This document shows, piece by piece, positions 18,673 to 26,154 of a stretch of 64,000 bases of DNA; the stretch's first letter is position 1; each line of letters begins with the position of its first letter. The notes below the pieces were generated by a model. The model saw only the letters and a list, made by a program, of their open reading frames with translations. It was not told the origin of the DNA and did not search any database. The position numbers were made by a program, and so were the translations under genes. This DNA comes from an uncultured Opitutia bacterium (lineage in GTDB: Bacteria; Verrucomicrobiota; Verrucomicrobiia; Opitutales; Opitutaceae), in contig CAILHZ010000016.1 of the NCBI GenBank assembly GCA_903834135.1, positions 397,001-461,000 on the forward strand. The letters run 5' to 3'.

Positions 18673-20709
18673 ATGGATCAAACAATTACAACGCTAGGGG
18701 GTACGACTATATCAGCGAGTATATCTGATTCCCAAACACAGCTAATACAAGCCTTAGGTTCAAATCATTCTTTTGATTCAAATTGTATTAGTCAATTCAT
18801 GGCAGTCTACAAATCGAGTGGTAGCGGACCTGTGCTCAAGATGCTGGGATATAATCCTTTTGAGATATTTGCAACTGGCGGATTTAAAATCATGTACTGG
18901 GGGTTTATAACAATACTTCTGGGTATAATTTGCGTTATCGCATTACAAAAAACAATTAGTGCACGTACATCATCAGTAGCCAGACACCCACTAGGTTCAA
19001 TTGCTACCATATACTTTAGGCTACTTGTAGGTGTATTTATCATAGTTAATACACCTCTCTTATACGCAATGCTTATGACTATTAATTTAGTACTCTCCCA
19101 AGGAGTACAGTCTATTGCATCTAATTCTATGTCGGGATTAATTCAATCGAGCAATTTAGGCACATTAACTTTTGCTGAAGCAAGAATTGAATCTATTCGT
19201 AACGCCGCAACGCGAAGAATGATAGCCCTATATCCTAATGATATAACTAAGAGTGACATGATTGAAATTGGTAATTTCTACAACGCTTTAGTACGCAGTT
19301 TGGAATCTGAATCTAACTCTACAAATATAAAGTTATCGCTCCCATTAATATCTAGTACAGTTCTTGATGCTTCAACTAGCGATGCACAGGCTGTTGCATA
19401 TATAGGTCGTACAGTATTACAAAATTTTCCTACACTTATTGCGGGTTTAAGTGCAATAAATACAGATCAAAAAACAATTAATGTCGCTTACCCTACTGGA
19501 TCAAATACCCAGTTACTGTTATTATCAGCAGCTTTAGCAAATGATGATGCTTTAGCCATACAAGCTATCAGAAGTCCATACGAAGGCTCATCTAGTTCTA
19601 ATTTTGAAGCTTCTAGACAGACTTATTCTAAAGCAGTTTTTACTGATACCTTGATTTATTTAGATACAGTAATACTTCCATTTATTCGAACTTCCCCGAC
19701 TTTAGCGCAAAAAATATCTAACTGGTTTTCTGAACGCGTAGAGCAGGCTGCAGCAGTTGCTACTGGCTTAATTAATCAATGGAGAACTTTTATAGATTGG
19801 GTTGCGCGTGCTATAGGTATTATATTAACACGTATACTATCTTTCATATTCACTTTAGGAATAGCTGCTTTAATTGAGATTGAATTATTTGTTTTAGTTT
19901 TAGCAGTCCCATTTTGGCTATTACCTAACACAGAGGAAGCATTTTACGGCGTCTTACGTTCGTTAGCTTCGTTGAGTGTAGCTGTACCTGCTTATCAATT
20001 TATTATGTTATTCGTAGATTCCCTGATGGGGCTTGTTCTTAAGTACATATTAATGGGATCCGCTGCTTCTAGCGGCACAGGTGTTTTAGGTAATCTCGGG
20101 GGTACAGTCTACACAGGTTCTCTGCTTCTAGGTACATTAGGAACTGGGGGAGAACTTATCGTGTTAGTGATGGCATGTTACCTCGTAGCATATCTCTTTC
20201 TTGCTATATACATAGCAATCAAAACACCTCGGTTGATAGCTGGATTTATTAAAGGAACTGGCGTAGCTGGCATGTTTCTATCCACCTTTGCTACAGGATT
20301 AATTGCGGGTGTCGCTTCAACATTTGCTACTGCAACCGTAGCTGGAGGACCTAGCTCATTGGCAAGTCGGTTAAGCACTAGATCTGCTAATATATTTCGC
20401 AGCGGTACGAGATATACTAGTAACAAAGCTAGCCTGCGTAAAGTTTCATCAGTACATCTGCAGAAAGCCGAAAACTCAAATTCGAATAGCCAAAACGATT
20501 CTGCAGCTAATACAAATATTCAAAATCTATCGCTCAACAAATCATCTAGATTTAACTATAAAGTTGCAGCTACATTTGGCCTACGAACATTTATGGATAA
20601 TTTAGGCTCAGAGACTCCACTGGATAGCATTAGTTCTAGTTTAAAGGCTGTTGATTTGCATAATAAGCAAATAAACAAAGAAAGCAGCATAAAGACTAAA
20701 TCAAAGTAG
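18673..20709 (+). CDS. VirB6/TrbL-like polytopic membrane protein
   Basis: The 678-residue protein has several membrane helices: near 75-95 and 113-138, then a cluster between about 375 and 540 (FIDWVARAIGIILTRILSFIFTLGIAALIEIELFVLVLAVPFWLLP and later glycine-rich segments). Conserved-looking pieces are the late GLIAGVASTFATATVAGGPSS region and a polar, Ser/Asn-rich cytoplasmic tail. This is the topology of VirB6/TrbL, the inner-membrane channel of T4SS. A large extracytoplasmic loop covers about 140-370. The ATG is 4 bases past the previous stop. The stop codon lies in a perfect inverted repeat that precedes the next promoter. Confidence 0.75.
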   Translation: MDQTITTLGGTTISASISDSQTQLIQALGSNHSFDSNCISQFMAVYKSSGSGPVLKMLGYNPFEIFATGGFKIMYWGFITILLGIICVIALQKTISARTSSVARHPLGSIATIYFRLLVGVFIIVNTPLLYAMLMTINLVLSQGVQSIASNSMSGLIQSSNLGTLTFAEARIESIRNAATRRMIALYPNDITKSDMIEIGNFYNALVRSLESESNSTNIKLSLPLISSTVLDASTSDAQAVAYIGRTVLQNFPTLIAGLSAINTDQKTINVAYPTGSNTQLLLLSAALANDDALAIQAIRSPYEGSSSSNFEASRQTYSKAVFTDTLIYLDTVILPFIRTSPTLAQKISNWFSERVEQAAAVATGLINQWRTFIDWVARAIGIILTRILSFIFTLGIAALIEIELFVLVLAVPFWLLPNTEEAFYGVLRSLASLSVAVPAYQFIMLFVDSLMGLVLKYILMGSAASSGTGVLGNLGGTVYTGSLLLGTLGTGGELIVLVMACYLVAYLFLAIYIAIKTPRLIAGFIKGTGVAGMFLSTFATGLIAGVASTFATATVAGGPSSLASRLSTRSANIFRSGTRYTSNKASLRKVSSVHLQKAENSNSNSQNDSAANTNIQNLSLNKSSRFNYKVAATFGLRTFMDNLGSETPLDSISSSLKAVDLHNKQINKESSIKTKSK

Positions 20710-20720
20710 GGGTACTTTGA
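20701..20720. repeat. Perfect inverted repeat at the VirB6/TrbL stop
   Basis: TCAAAGTAGGGGTACTTTGA has 8-base perfect arms and a 4-base loop and includes the stop codon. No T run follows, so it is more likely an operator for the promoter that starts 2 bases downstream than a terminator, although a short hairpin stop is possible. Confidence 0.5.
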
Positions 20721-20736
20721 TCACTTGCTATTATAT
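20716..20736 (+). promoter_or_regulatory. Second T4SS-block promoter, copy of the 14232 element
   Basis: The 15 bases CACTTGCTATTATAT (20722-20736) are identical to 14232-14246, and the preceding TTTGA also matches, with one differing base between. The extended -10 TGCTATTAT is followed after 6 bases by an in-frame GTG (20741), so the transcript would be leaderless. This places the GspB/C-GspF-pseudopilin operon under the same control as the VirB operon. Confidence 0.6.
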
Positions 20737-20740
20737 ACTT

Positions 20741-21199
20741 GTGCATCTTTTCGCCCACATTGTCGCCACCATTGGACTTACATTTGAAGGAACCCAAAGC
20801 GATCCTAGTTCTTTTAGTTATGTTACAGAAAATATTAGCCATTCCGTGCATGGAATTAATACAAGTACAATCGACCCCATAAATAATGTAATAGATTTAC
20901 AAAATAACGGTTTTCTACACGAAAACAGCCCTAATCCATTTCGTAAAAAGCAATCAATGCATGAACAGTTATTTCAGATAAAAATTTTAGTGGGTTGTAT
21001 TGTAGAAACTTTTAATAACAGAAATAATACAGCAATTATAAATGAACAGATTTATAAATGCGGTGATACTGTTTTAGGACTTAACCTACTTTCAATTTCA
21101 TCCGACTCGATTACCCTTTCCCTGAGAAGCAACAAACTCAATATACCTGTTCAGGATGATCCTATTATCATTCTTCTGCATAAGGATGATATGAAATAA
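20741..21199 (+). CDS. GspB/GspC-like secretion accessory protein
   Basis: The GTG at 20741 was chosen because the upstream track start (TTG 20717) lies inside the promoter. The 152-residue product starts with a hydrophobic export or anchor segment (HLFAHIVATIGLTF), followed by a Ser/Asn-rich linker. The C-terminal domain (about 90-145: LVGCIVETFNNRNNTAIINEQIYKCGDTVLGLNLLSISSDSITL) follows the pattern of the GspC/GspB/PilP homology region: a leading strand, AIINxxxYxxGDxV, then a strand that decodes repeat use. Such proteins link inner-membrane secretion platforms to an outer-membrane secretin. It heads the operon with GspF. Confidence 0.55.
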   Translation: MHLFAHIVATIGLTFEGTQSDPSSFSYVTENISHSVHGINTSTIDPINNVIDLQNNGFLHENSPNPFRKKQSMHEQLFQIKILVGCIVETFNNRNNTAIINEQIYKCGDTVLGLNLLSISSDSITLSLRSNKLNIPVQDDPIIILLHKDDMK

Positions 21200-21204
21200 A
21201 ATAT

Positions 21205-22320
21205 ATGCGCGATTTTTATTTTTTATTTATCAGAGAGCTTAACAAAAGATATTTTTATTTAAAAAAACCTAATAGGATACCTTACAAATATTTAATTCTT
21301 TTTTTTGAAGAACTATCCATGTTACTATCATCGGGGGTTTTGATTTCTGACTCTTTAGAATGCCTAGCCCTAAGATTTCCGCACGCTAAGACTCAAGTAA
21401 TAATACGTGACATATACAAGCAAGTCGTTGATTCAAAGTATAGTTTATCTCAAGCATTCTCTCAATACCCTAAGTCTTTTCCTGCTAGTATTATAGCTGT
21501 AATAGAAGCAGGCGAACAAGGCGGCTCATCGTTGCTAGCCCAAAGATTTAAAGATCTTTCAGAACGAATCTCATATGAGCAATCATTGCGATCTCAAATC
21601 AATCGCGCATGCGCATACCCTCTACTAGTTGTCTTATTATCTTTAGGACTCTATGGGATACTTCTGGAAGTTGTCTTCCCACGACTAGCTGATCTTTTAA
21701 GATCACTTGGAAGCGATCTGCCACCACTTGCTAAAGCAATTATACTTTTTGCAACGATATCGAGAAGAATATGGCCTTTCTTTCTCAGCTTAACGATTTT
21801 GCTGCCGATACTTATAATCTTTGCACGCAAATCATCAAAATTTAAAAAAATAATCGATAAGTGGTTTTTACGCTTACCAATTATAGGTGAAATTTATTGT
21901 TTTACAAAAGCTTCTTTAGTCTGCCGTGTTTTCAAATCTCTCTACATATGCAATCAGCCTACGCCTTACAGCCTAGATTTATGCATAAAACTAATTACAA
22001 ACGATGCATTAAAAAGCGGTTTAATTCGAGCACGTTTTGATATAACTCAAAATGGATCAATGCTATCGACGGCCTTTGCAAAAACAGGTCTATTTCCACC
22101 ATTAGCATGCCTTGCCATAGAGATTGGTGAACGAACCGGTAAAATAGCTCCAGCACTTGATAGGGTTAGTGAATATTTGGCCAAACAAGCAAAAGATCGA
22201 CTTGAAATAGCAATAGCTGTGATCAACCCAATATTGACGCTAACAGTAGTTGCTGTAGCTGGAATTATGCTAATTTCATTTTTCCAAGCCAGTTATCAAA
22301 TAATTTATGCAACGAAATGA
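21205..22320 (+). CDS. Type II secretion/type IV pilus inner-membrane platform protein (GspF/PilC family)
   Basis: The 371-residue platform protein has two T2SSF domains. Domain 1 is about 30-155, with FFEELSMLLSSGVLISDSLECLA and IIAVIEAGEQGG. Membrane helices are near 137-160 and 190-212. Domain 2 is about 235-365, with FKSLYICNQPTPYSLDLCIKL, LACLAIEIGERTGKIAPALD and a last helix NPILTLTVVAVAGIMLISF. The ExGExxG motifs are intact in both halves. GspF normally works with a GspE/PilB ATPase, which is absent from this window; the only secretion ATPase nearby is VirB4-like. Confidence 0.93.
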   Translation: MRDFYFLFIRELNKRYFYLKKPNRIPYKYLILFFEELSMLLSSGVLISDSLECLALRFPHAKTQVIIRDIYKQVVDSKYSLSQAFSQYPKSFPASIIAVIEAGEQGGSSLLAQRFKDLSERISYEQSLRSQINRACAYPLLVVLLSLGLYGILLEVVFPRLADLLRSLGSDLPPLAKAIILFATISRRIWPFFLSLTILLPILIIFARKSSKFKKIIDKWFLRLPIIGEIYCFTKASLVCRVFKSLYICNQPTPYSLDLCIKLITNDALKSGLIRARFDITQNGSMLSTAFAKTGLFPPLACLAIEIGERTGKIAPALDRVSEYLAKQAKDRLEIAIAVINPILTLTVVAVAGIMLISFFQASYQIIYATK

Positions 22321-23287
22321 AAATTATAGTAATAAAATGATCCGTAATTCAGCATTTACGCTGATCGAGATCATAGCAGTCTGTGCAATTATTGGCATAT
22401 TATTTGCCATAAGTGTTCCAGGAATTCAGTTACAGATTTGGGAGGGCAAGAAGAAATCTGAAACAGATCAACTGGAATCAATAGCTCATATAATCCAATC
22501 CTCATTTGAATCAACGGACCTCGAAGGAACAAATATAGCGGCATTCCCTAACTGCATTCCCCTAGGCACTGCTGCCACCCAGTTTTCAACATCAACAGAT
22601 GTAACTCTTTTGCCTAATATGGCCTCGACTAACGATTGGTATGTAAAAGTCGCTAGGCAGGCAGGCTATAATCCTCAAATTGGTGCTGCTCCAACGCATG
22701 CATTACAACCGCAGATTGCAAATATACTGATAAATAGCAGCCAAAACACACGCATTATGTTATCTGGACCTAATAATGAATCCAACCAGCAGCGTTTTAT
22801 TATTCTCTCCCTTATTTCACCTCGTGGACAATTAGAAATACCAGCCCTGCCAGATATTAATAATACTCAAGTTTATTTAAATTATTTTAACGATCTTTGG
22901 AATACTGATTGGAATTATCCATCAGCAACACTGCCCTCTTCTTGGACCGCCTCGTTAACTAGTTCACAAATATCTGAATGGCAGCATAACAGCCAACTAG
23001 GTTCTAATCTTAGCCTTCTTAGAGTTCAGCGTATAGTTTGTCCAAAATATGCAATTACAGTAAACAATACCCACCCGTCAGATAACTGTTATATTTATTT
23101 TAATTTCAACGGCTCTAATGCGAGCAGTACTTCAATAGTTAATTCTAATTCAGGACCGTATATTATTTCATCTATTTTAGCTGGTCGCCAGATCCAGGCT
23201 TACAGAGGAAATGCAATTCCTCCTAACGCTAATCTATTCACACAATTTATATTAAGGGATAACTGCGAAATAACGCTTCAGGACTGA
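22307..23287 (+). CDS. Long type IV pilin-like pseudopilin
   Basis: The class III prepilin-type N-terminus reads NSAFTLIEIIAVCAIIGILFAISVP, with the conserved Glu five residues after the expected cleavage point and a hydrophobic stalk helix. The residue before Phe is Ala rather than the usual Gly. The start may be codon 1 (overlapping GspF) or Met11 (22337), which gives a short 6-residue leader. At about 310-326 residues it is much longer than major pseudopilins and has a large Asn/Ser/Thr-rich C-terminal domain with several Cys. It could be a minor pseudopilin or tip adhesin. A prepilin peptidase must be encoded elsewhere. Confidence 0.85.
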   Translation: MQRNENYSNKMIRNSAFTLIEIIAVCAIIGILFAISVPGIQLQIWEGKKKSETDQLESIAHIIQSSFESTDLEGTNIAAFPNCIPLGTAATQFSTSTDVTLLPNMASTNDWYVKVARQAGYNPQIGAAPTHALQPQIANILINSSQNTRIMLSGPNNESNQQRFIILSLISPRGQLEIPALPDINNTQVYLNYFNDLWNTDWNYPSATLPSSWTASLTSSQISEWQHNSQLGSNLSLLRVQRIVCPKYAITVNNTHPSDNCYIYFNFNGSNASSTSIVNSNSGPYIISSILAGRQIQAYRGNAIPPNANLFTQFILRDNCEITLQD

Positions 23288-23297
23288 TCTATTCATC

Positions 23298-23702
23298 TCA
23301 TAGATAAGCCGCATAGACGGTGACTCCAACTCCCAGGACTGCGAGTATTATGCCTATAAGACTTAGCTTATCTCTCTTTTCAAGTAAGATTACTTCCAGC
23401 GATTGATTTGTCTTTATTTTGAAAAGTTCTGTTAAGCAATAAACAGACATCGCAACGTTACCCAGAGATAGAACTGCAAATATCCAAGCCAGTTTTGATA
23501 CCCATTTAGTCTCTTTGTATAGCACCCATACTAAAAAAGTGACGAAGCCCCAATACGCATCAAACAATGTAGCAATAAACCAGGGATGCGTTGCAACATT
23601 ACGCGGAACCCCAAATAAAGGACAATGCAACGAGGCCCAACTAGTAACGCAAAGCATTGATATAAGGATACAGGTAAATAGGATGCGAAGAAAACTGATC
23701 AT
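23298..23702 (-). CDS. Small integral membrane protein, DUF1475-like
   Basis: The 134-residue protein has four predicted membrane helices: 4-24, about 45-65, about 70-92 and 113-133. The motif HPWFIATLFDAYWGFVTFLVWVLYKE resembles the core of DUF1475, a family of unknown role found in bacteria and plants. It is on the opposite strand to the pseudopilin and converges with it 10 bases away. Codon and base usage look more like the flanking housekeeping genes, so it probably marks the right edge of the secretion block. Confidence 0.7.
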   Translation of the reverse strand: MISFLRILFTCILISMLCVTSWASLHCPLFGVPRNVATHPWFIATLFDAYWGFVTFLVWVLYKETKWVSKLAWIFAVLSLGNVAMSVYCLTELFKIKTNQSLEVILLEKRDKLSLIGIILAVLGVGVTVYAAYL

Positions 23703-23816
23703 TTAAGCAGTATATACCTAGTTTTACCTGCACACAAGTCGCAGAAGTAGCATATTCCATATCGACGTTTTAGATATCATCCCCAAGATTCTGATATAAC
23801 CTAAAACTCAATACAG

Positions 23817-24269
23817 ATGATATACGATCTTCTTACGAATTATAATCTCTACAGCAAAGCAAATGCACGGCTTGCGCTTGGCTTTGAATGGTTATCTAAA
23901 CTTGACCCTAAAACACTCGATGGTCGCATAGATATCAAAGGTGATGAAGTTTTTGCTATCGTCCAAAGTTACACCACTTTTCCGGCGAACGAAAAACGGT
24001 TCGAGACTCATAAAGATCATATTGATATCCAATATATTTTTGAGGGTGAAGAGATGATGTATTACGAACCAGTTAGAAACTTAACAGTAACCGAAGCTTA
24101 CAACCCTGAACGCGATGTCGCTTTCTATGCAGACTCCGCAGAATTTGTAAGCCTTCCCTGTAAAACTGGTCAGTTTACTGTATTTTATCCTGAAGATGCG
24201 CATAAACCCTCCTGTATCTTAAATAAAGCAAGCTATGTAAGAAAAGTAGTCGTTAAGGTTAAATTCTAA
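23817..24269 (+). CDS. YhcH/YjgK/YiaL family protein
   Basis: The 150-residue cupin-like protein of the YhcH family (DUF386) is often linked to sialic acid or other sugar catabolism, possibly as an anomerase or isomerase. Family features include LDGRIDIKGDEVFAIVQSYTT, the metal-type motif KRFETHKDHIDIQYIFEGEE, and FTVFYPEDAHKPSC near the C-terminus. It is followed 21 bases later by an Nramp gene with its own likely promoter. No sialic acid genes are in the window. Confidence 0.9.
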   Translation: MIYDLLTNYNLYSKANARLALGFEWLSKLDPKTLDGRIDIKGDEVFAIVQSYTTFPANEKRFETHKDHIDIQYIFEGEEMMYYEPVRNLTVTEAYNPERDVAFYADSAEFVSLPCKTGQFTVFYPEDAHKPSCILNKASYVRKVVVKVKF

Positions 24270-24277
24270 TGTAGCGT

Positions 24278-24283
24278 TACAGT
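24278..24283 (+). promoter_or_regulatory. -10-like element of the Nramp gene
   Basis: TACAGT lies 7 bases before the ATG at 24291, in the short gap after the YhcH gene. No good -35 hexamer is seen at normal spacing. Confidence 0.3.
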
Positions 24284-24290
24284 TATTGCG

Positions 24291-25700
24291 ATGAGTTCCC
24301 CTCTAATCCAATCATCCCAAAACGAGCATACAAACTCGTCAGGAGGTTCAATGTCACTTGAAGGGATGCACAATACTGTACCTGTACCAGACATAGGTGC
24401 TAGTTTTTGGAAAAAATGGCGCGCGTTTGTTGGACCCGCTATTTTGATAAGCGTAGGATATATGGATCCAGGAAACTGGGGAACTGACTTAGCTGCAGGT
24501 GCTCAATTTAAATATGGTCTTCTTTGGGTAGTAGCGCTGTCGAGTCTCATGGCGATTGTTCTTCAAGTAATATCAGCAAGACTTGGAGTTGTTGCAGGTA
24601 AAGATCTAGCCCAATGCTGCAGAGATTGGTATCCTACATGGACTAGAATTCCTAATTGGCTTTTATGTGAATGTGCTATTGGTGCATGCGATCTAGCGGA
24701 AGTCCTTGGAAGCGCTGTTGCAATTAATCTCTTATTCCACATACCCCTTTTCTGGGCTGTTGTTATTACTAGCTTTGATGTGCTGCTTTTATTAGCACTT
24801 CAAAGTTTCGGAATAAGAATGATCGAAGCTGTAGTCCTGGTACTTGTTGCAACAATTACTGCTTGTTATGGCATTGAGCTATTCGTAATCCCACAAACAC
24901 AGCCAAATCTATTGGAGATGGGACACGCTCTTTTCCACCCAAGCCTCAGCCAACCCGGAATGCTCTTCATAGCAATAGGGATTATCGGGGCTACAGTAAT
25001 GCCCCATAATTTATACCTGCATTCTGCACTTGTCCAAAGTCGCCAATTTCAAAAAGACGAGACGTCTATTAAAAGTGCAATACGATTTAATACTATTGAT
25101 TCAACCTGCTCACTCACGATCGCTTTTTTAGTGAATGCAGCCATTCTTTCCCTAGCAGCTATTGTATTCTATGGAAAAACTTCTGTGACGGTATCAGGAG
25201 GACAGGTAGTATCATTTTCTAATTCTAGTGACTGGATTAGAATTGCGTACCTAACACTCGCTCCTCTTCTAGGAACTGCTGCTGCGAGTTTACTTTTTGT
25301 AATCGCATTATTCGCAAGCGGTCAAAGTAGCACAATTACTGGAACCCTAGCAGGTCAAGTAGTGATGGAAGGTTTCATGAATTGGAGGATAAGACCTTGG
25401 CTTAGACGTTTTATCACACGCATGCTAGCAATCATTCCTGCAATTGTAGTGATAGGCTTACATGGAGACTCTAGTGTGAACGACCTACTGACATTAAGTC
25501 AGGTTATACTCGCAATGCAGTTACCTTTTGCCATGTTTCCATTACTTCATTTCACAAGTTCTAAAGAGAAAATGGGGAAATGGAAACTAGGTTGGTTTCT
25601 TCTTATAGCTGGTTGGGGTACAGCAATCACAATCACTGTAATGGATATTATTAGTTTACCCGGCTGCCTTAAAACTGCGTGGGCAATAATTCATGGCTAA
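24291..25700 (+). CDS. mntH: Nramp-family divalent metal transporter (MntH-like)
   Basis: Proton-coupled manganese or iron importer of the inner membrane. The 469 residues give about eleven helices. The helix 1 metal motif appears as GYMDPGNWGTDLAAG (about 60-74), and the helix 6 motif as ATVMPHNLYLHSALVQSR (about 235-252). Both DPGN and MPH, needed for metal binding, are intact. The N-terminal 35-residue polar tail has an alternative start at Met21. No Fur or MntR site was recognised. The gene overlaps the universal stress protein gene (TAATG). Confidence 0.93.
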   Translation: MSSPLIQSSQNEHTNSSGGSMSLEGMHNTVPVPDIGASFWKKWRAFVGPAILISVGYMDPGNWGTDLAAGAQFKYGLLWVVALSSLMAIVLQVISARLGVVAGKDLAQCCRDWYPTWTRIPNWLLCECAIGACDLAEVLGSAVAINLLFHIPLFWAVVITSFDVLLLLALQSFGIRMIEAVVLVLVATITACYGIELFVIPQTQPNLLEMGHALFHPSLSQPGMLFIAIGIIGATVMPHNLYLHSALVQSRQFQKDETSIKSAIRFNTIDSTCSLTIAFLVNAAILSLAAIVFYGKTSVTVSGGQVVSFSNSSDWIRIAYLTLAPLLGTAAASLLFVIALFASGQSSTITGTLAGQVVMEGFMNWRIRPWLRRFITRMLAIIPAIVVIGLHGDSSVNDLLTLSQVILAMQLPFAMFPLLHFTSSKEKMGKWKLGWFLLIAGWGTAITITVMDIISLPGCLKTAWAIIHG

Positions 25701-26149
25701 TGAACACCACCCTAGAAAAATCTCCTCATATTAGCTTATATCCTAACATATTAGTTACTCTGGACGGTAATCCAAGTGATCGTGCGATTATTGATCATAT
25801 TAAACCTCTTGCATCCGCCTCTCAAAGCCATGTCACTCTTTTCCATGTTGCTGATGGATGGGCAGCACGCACCTACGGGAAGCTCGCAATAAGTTCGGAA
25901 ATTAGTTCGGACGAAAAATATTTAGAAACAATCAAAGCTGAATTTTTAAAGTCGAATATACTTACTGATTCAGTTCTTGCATTTGGAGAACCTGCAAAAG
26001 AGATAATTCGTTGGGCTGAATCTAATCCGTGTAATCTTATAGCTATGAGTACACATGGACACGCGTTTTTTGGAGATTTCTTTTTAGGATCGACTTCCAG
26101 AGAGGTAAGACACGCGGTCAAAGTACCCGTACTCTTACTCAAGGCCTAA
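25700..26149 (+). CDS. Universal stress protein family (UspA)
   Basis: The 149-residue single UspA domain opens with the first strand PNILVTLDGNPSDRAI. The C-terminal part has the ATP-binding-type signature MSTHGHAFFGDFFLGSTSREVRHAVKVPVLLLK (GxxG-9x-GS/T pattern). The ATG at 25700 overlaps the Nramp stop (TAATG) and is preferred over the track start at 25679, which lies inside the Nramp gene. Coupling with a metal transporter suggests a joint stress response, which is inference. Confidence 0.9.
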   Translation: MNTTLEKSPHISLYPNILVTLDGNPSDRAIIDHIKPLASASQSHVTLFHVADGWAARTYGKLAISSEISSDEKYLETIKAEFLKSNILTDSVLAFGEPAKEIIRWAESNPCNLIAMSTHGHAFFGDFFLGSTSREVRHAVKVPVLLLKA

Positions 26150-26154
26150 TATAA

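Noticed and set aside
11042-23300. The secretion block as an island integrated at tRNA-Pro
   Set aside because: No repeat of the tRNA 3' end was found near 23.3-23.8 kb, no integrase is present, and an unrelated ABC importer lies between the tRNA and the block.
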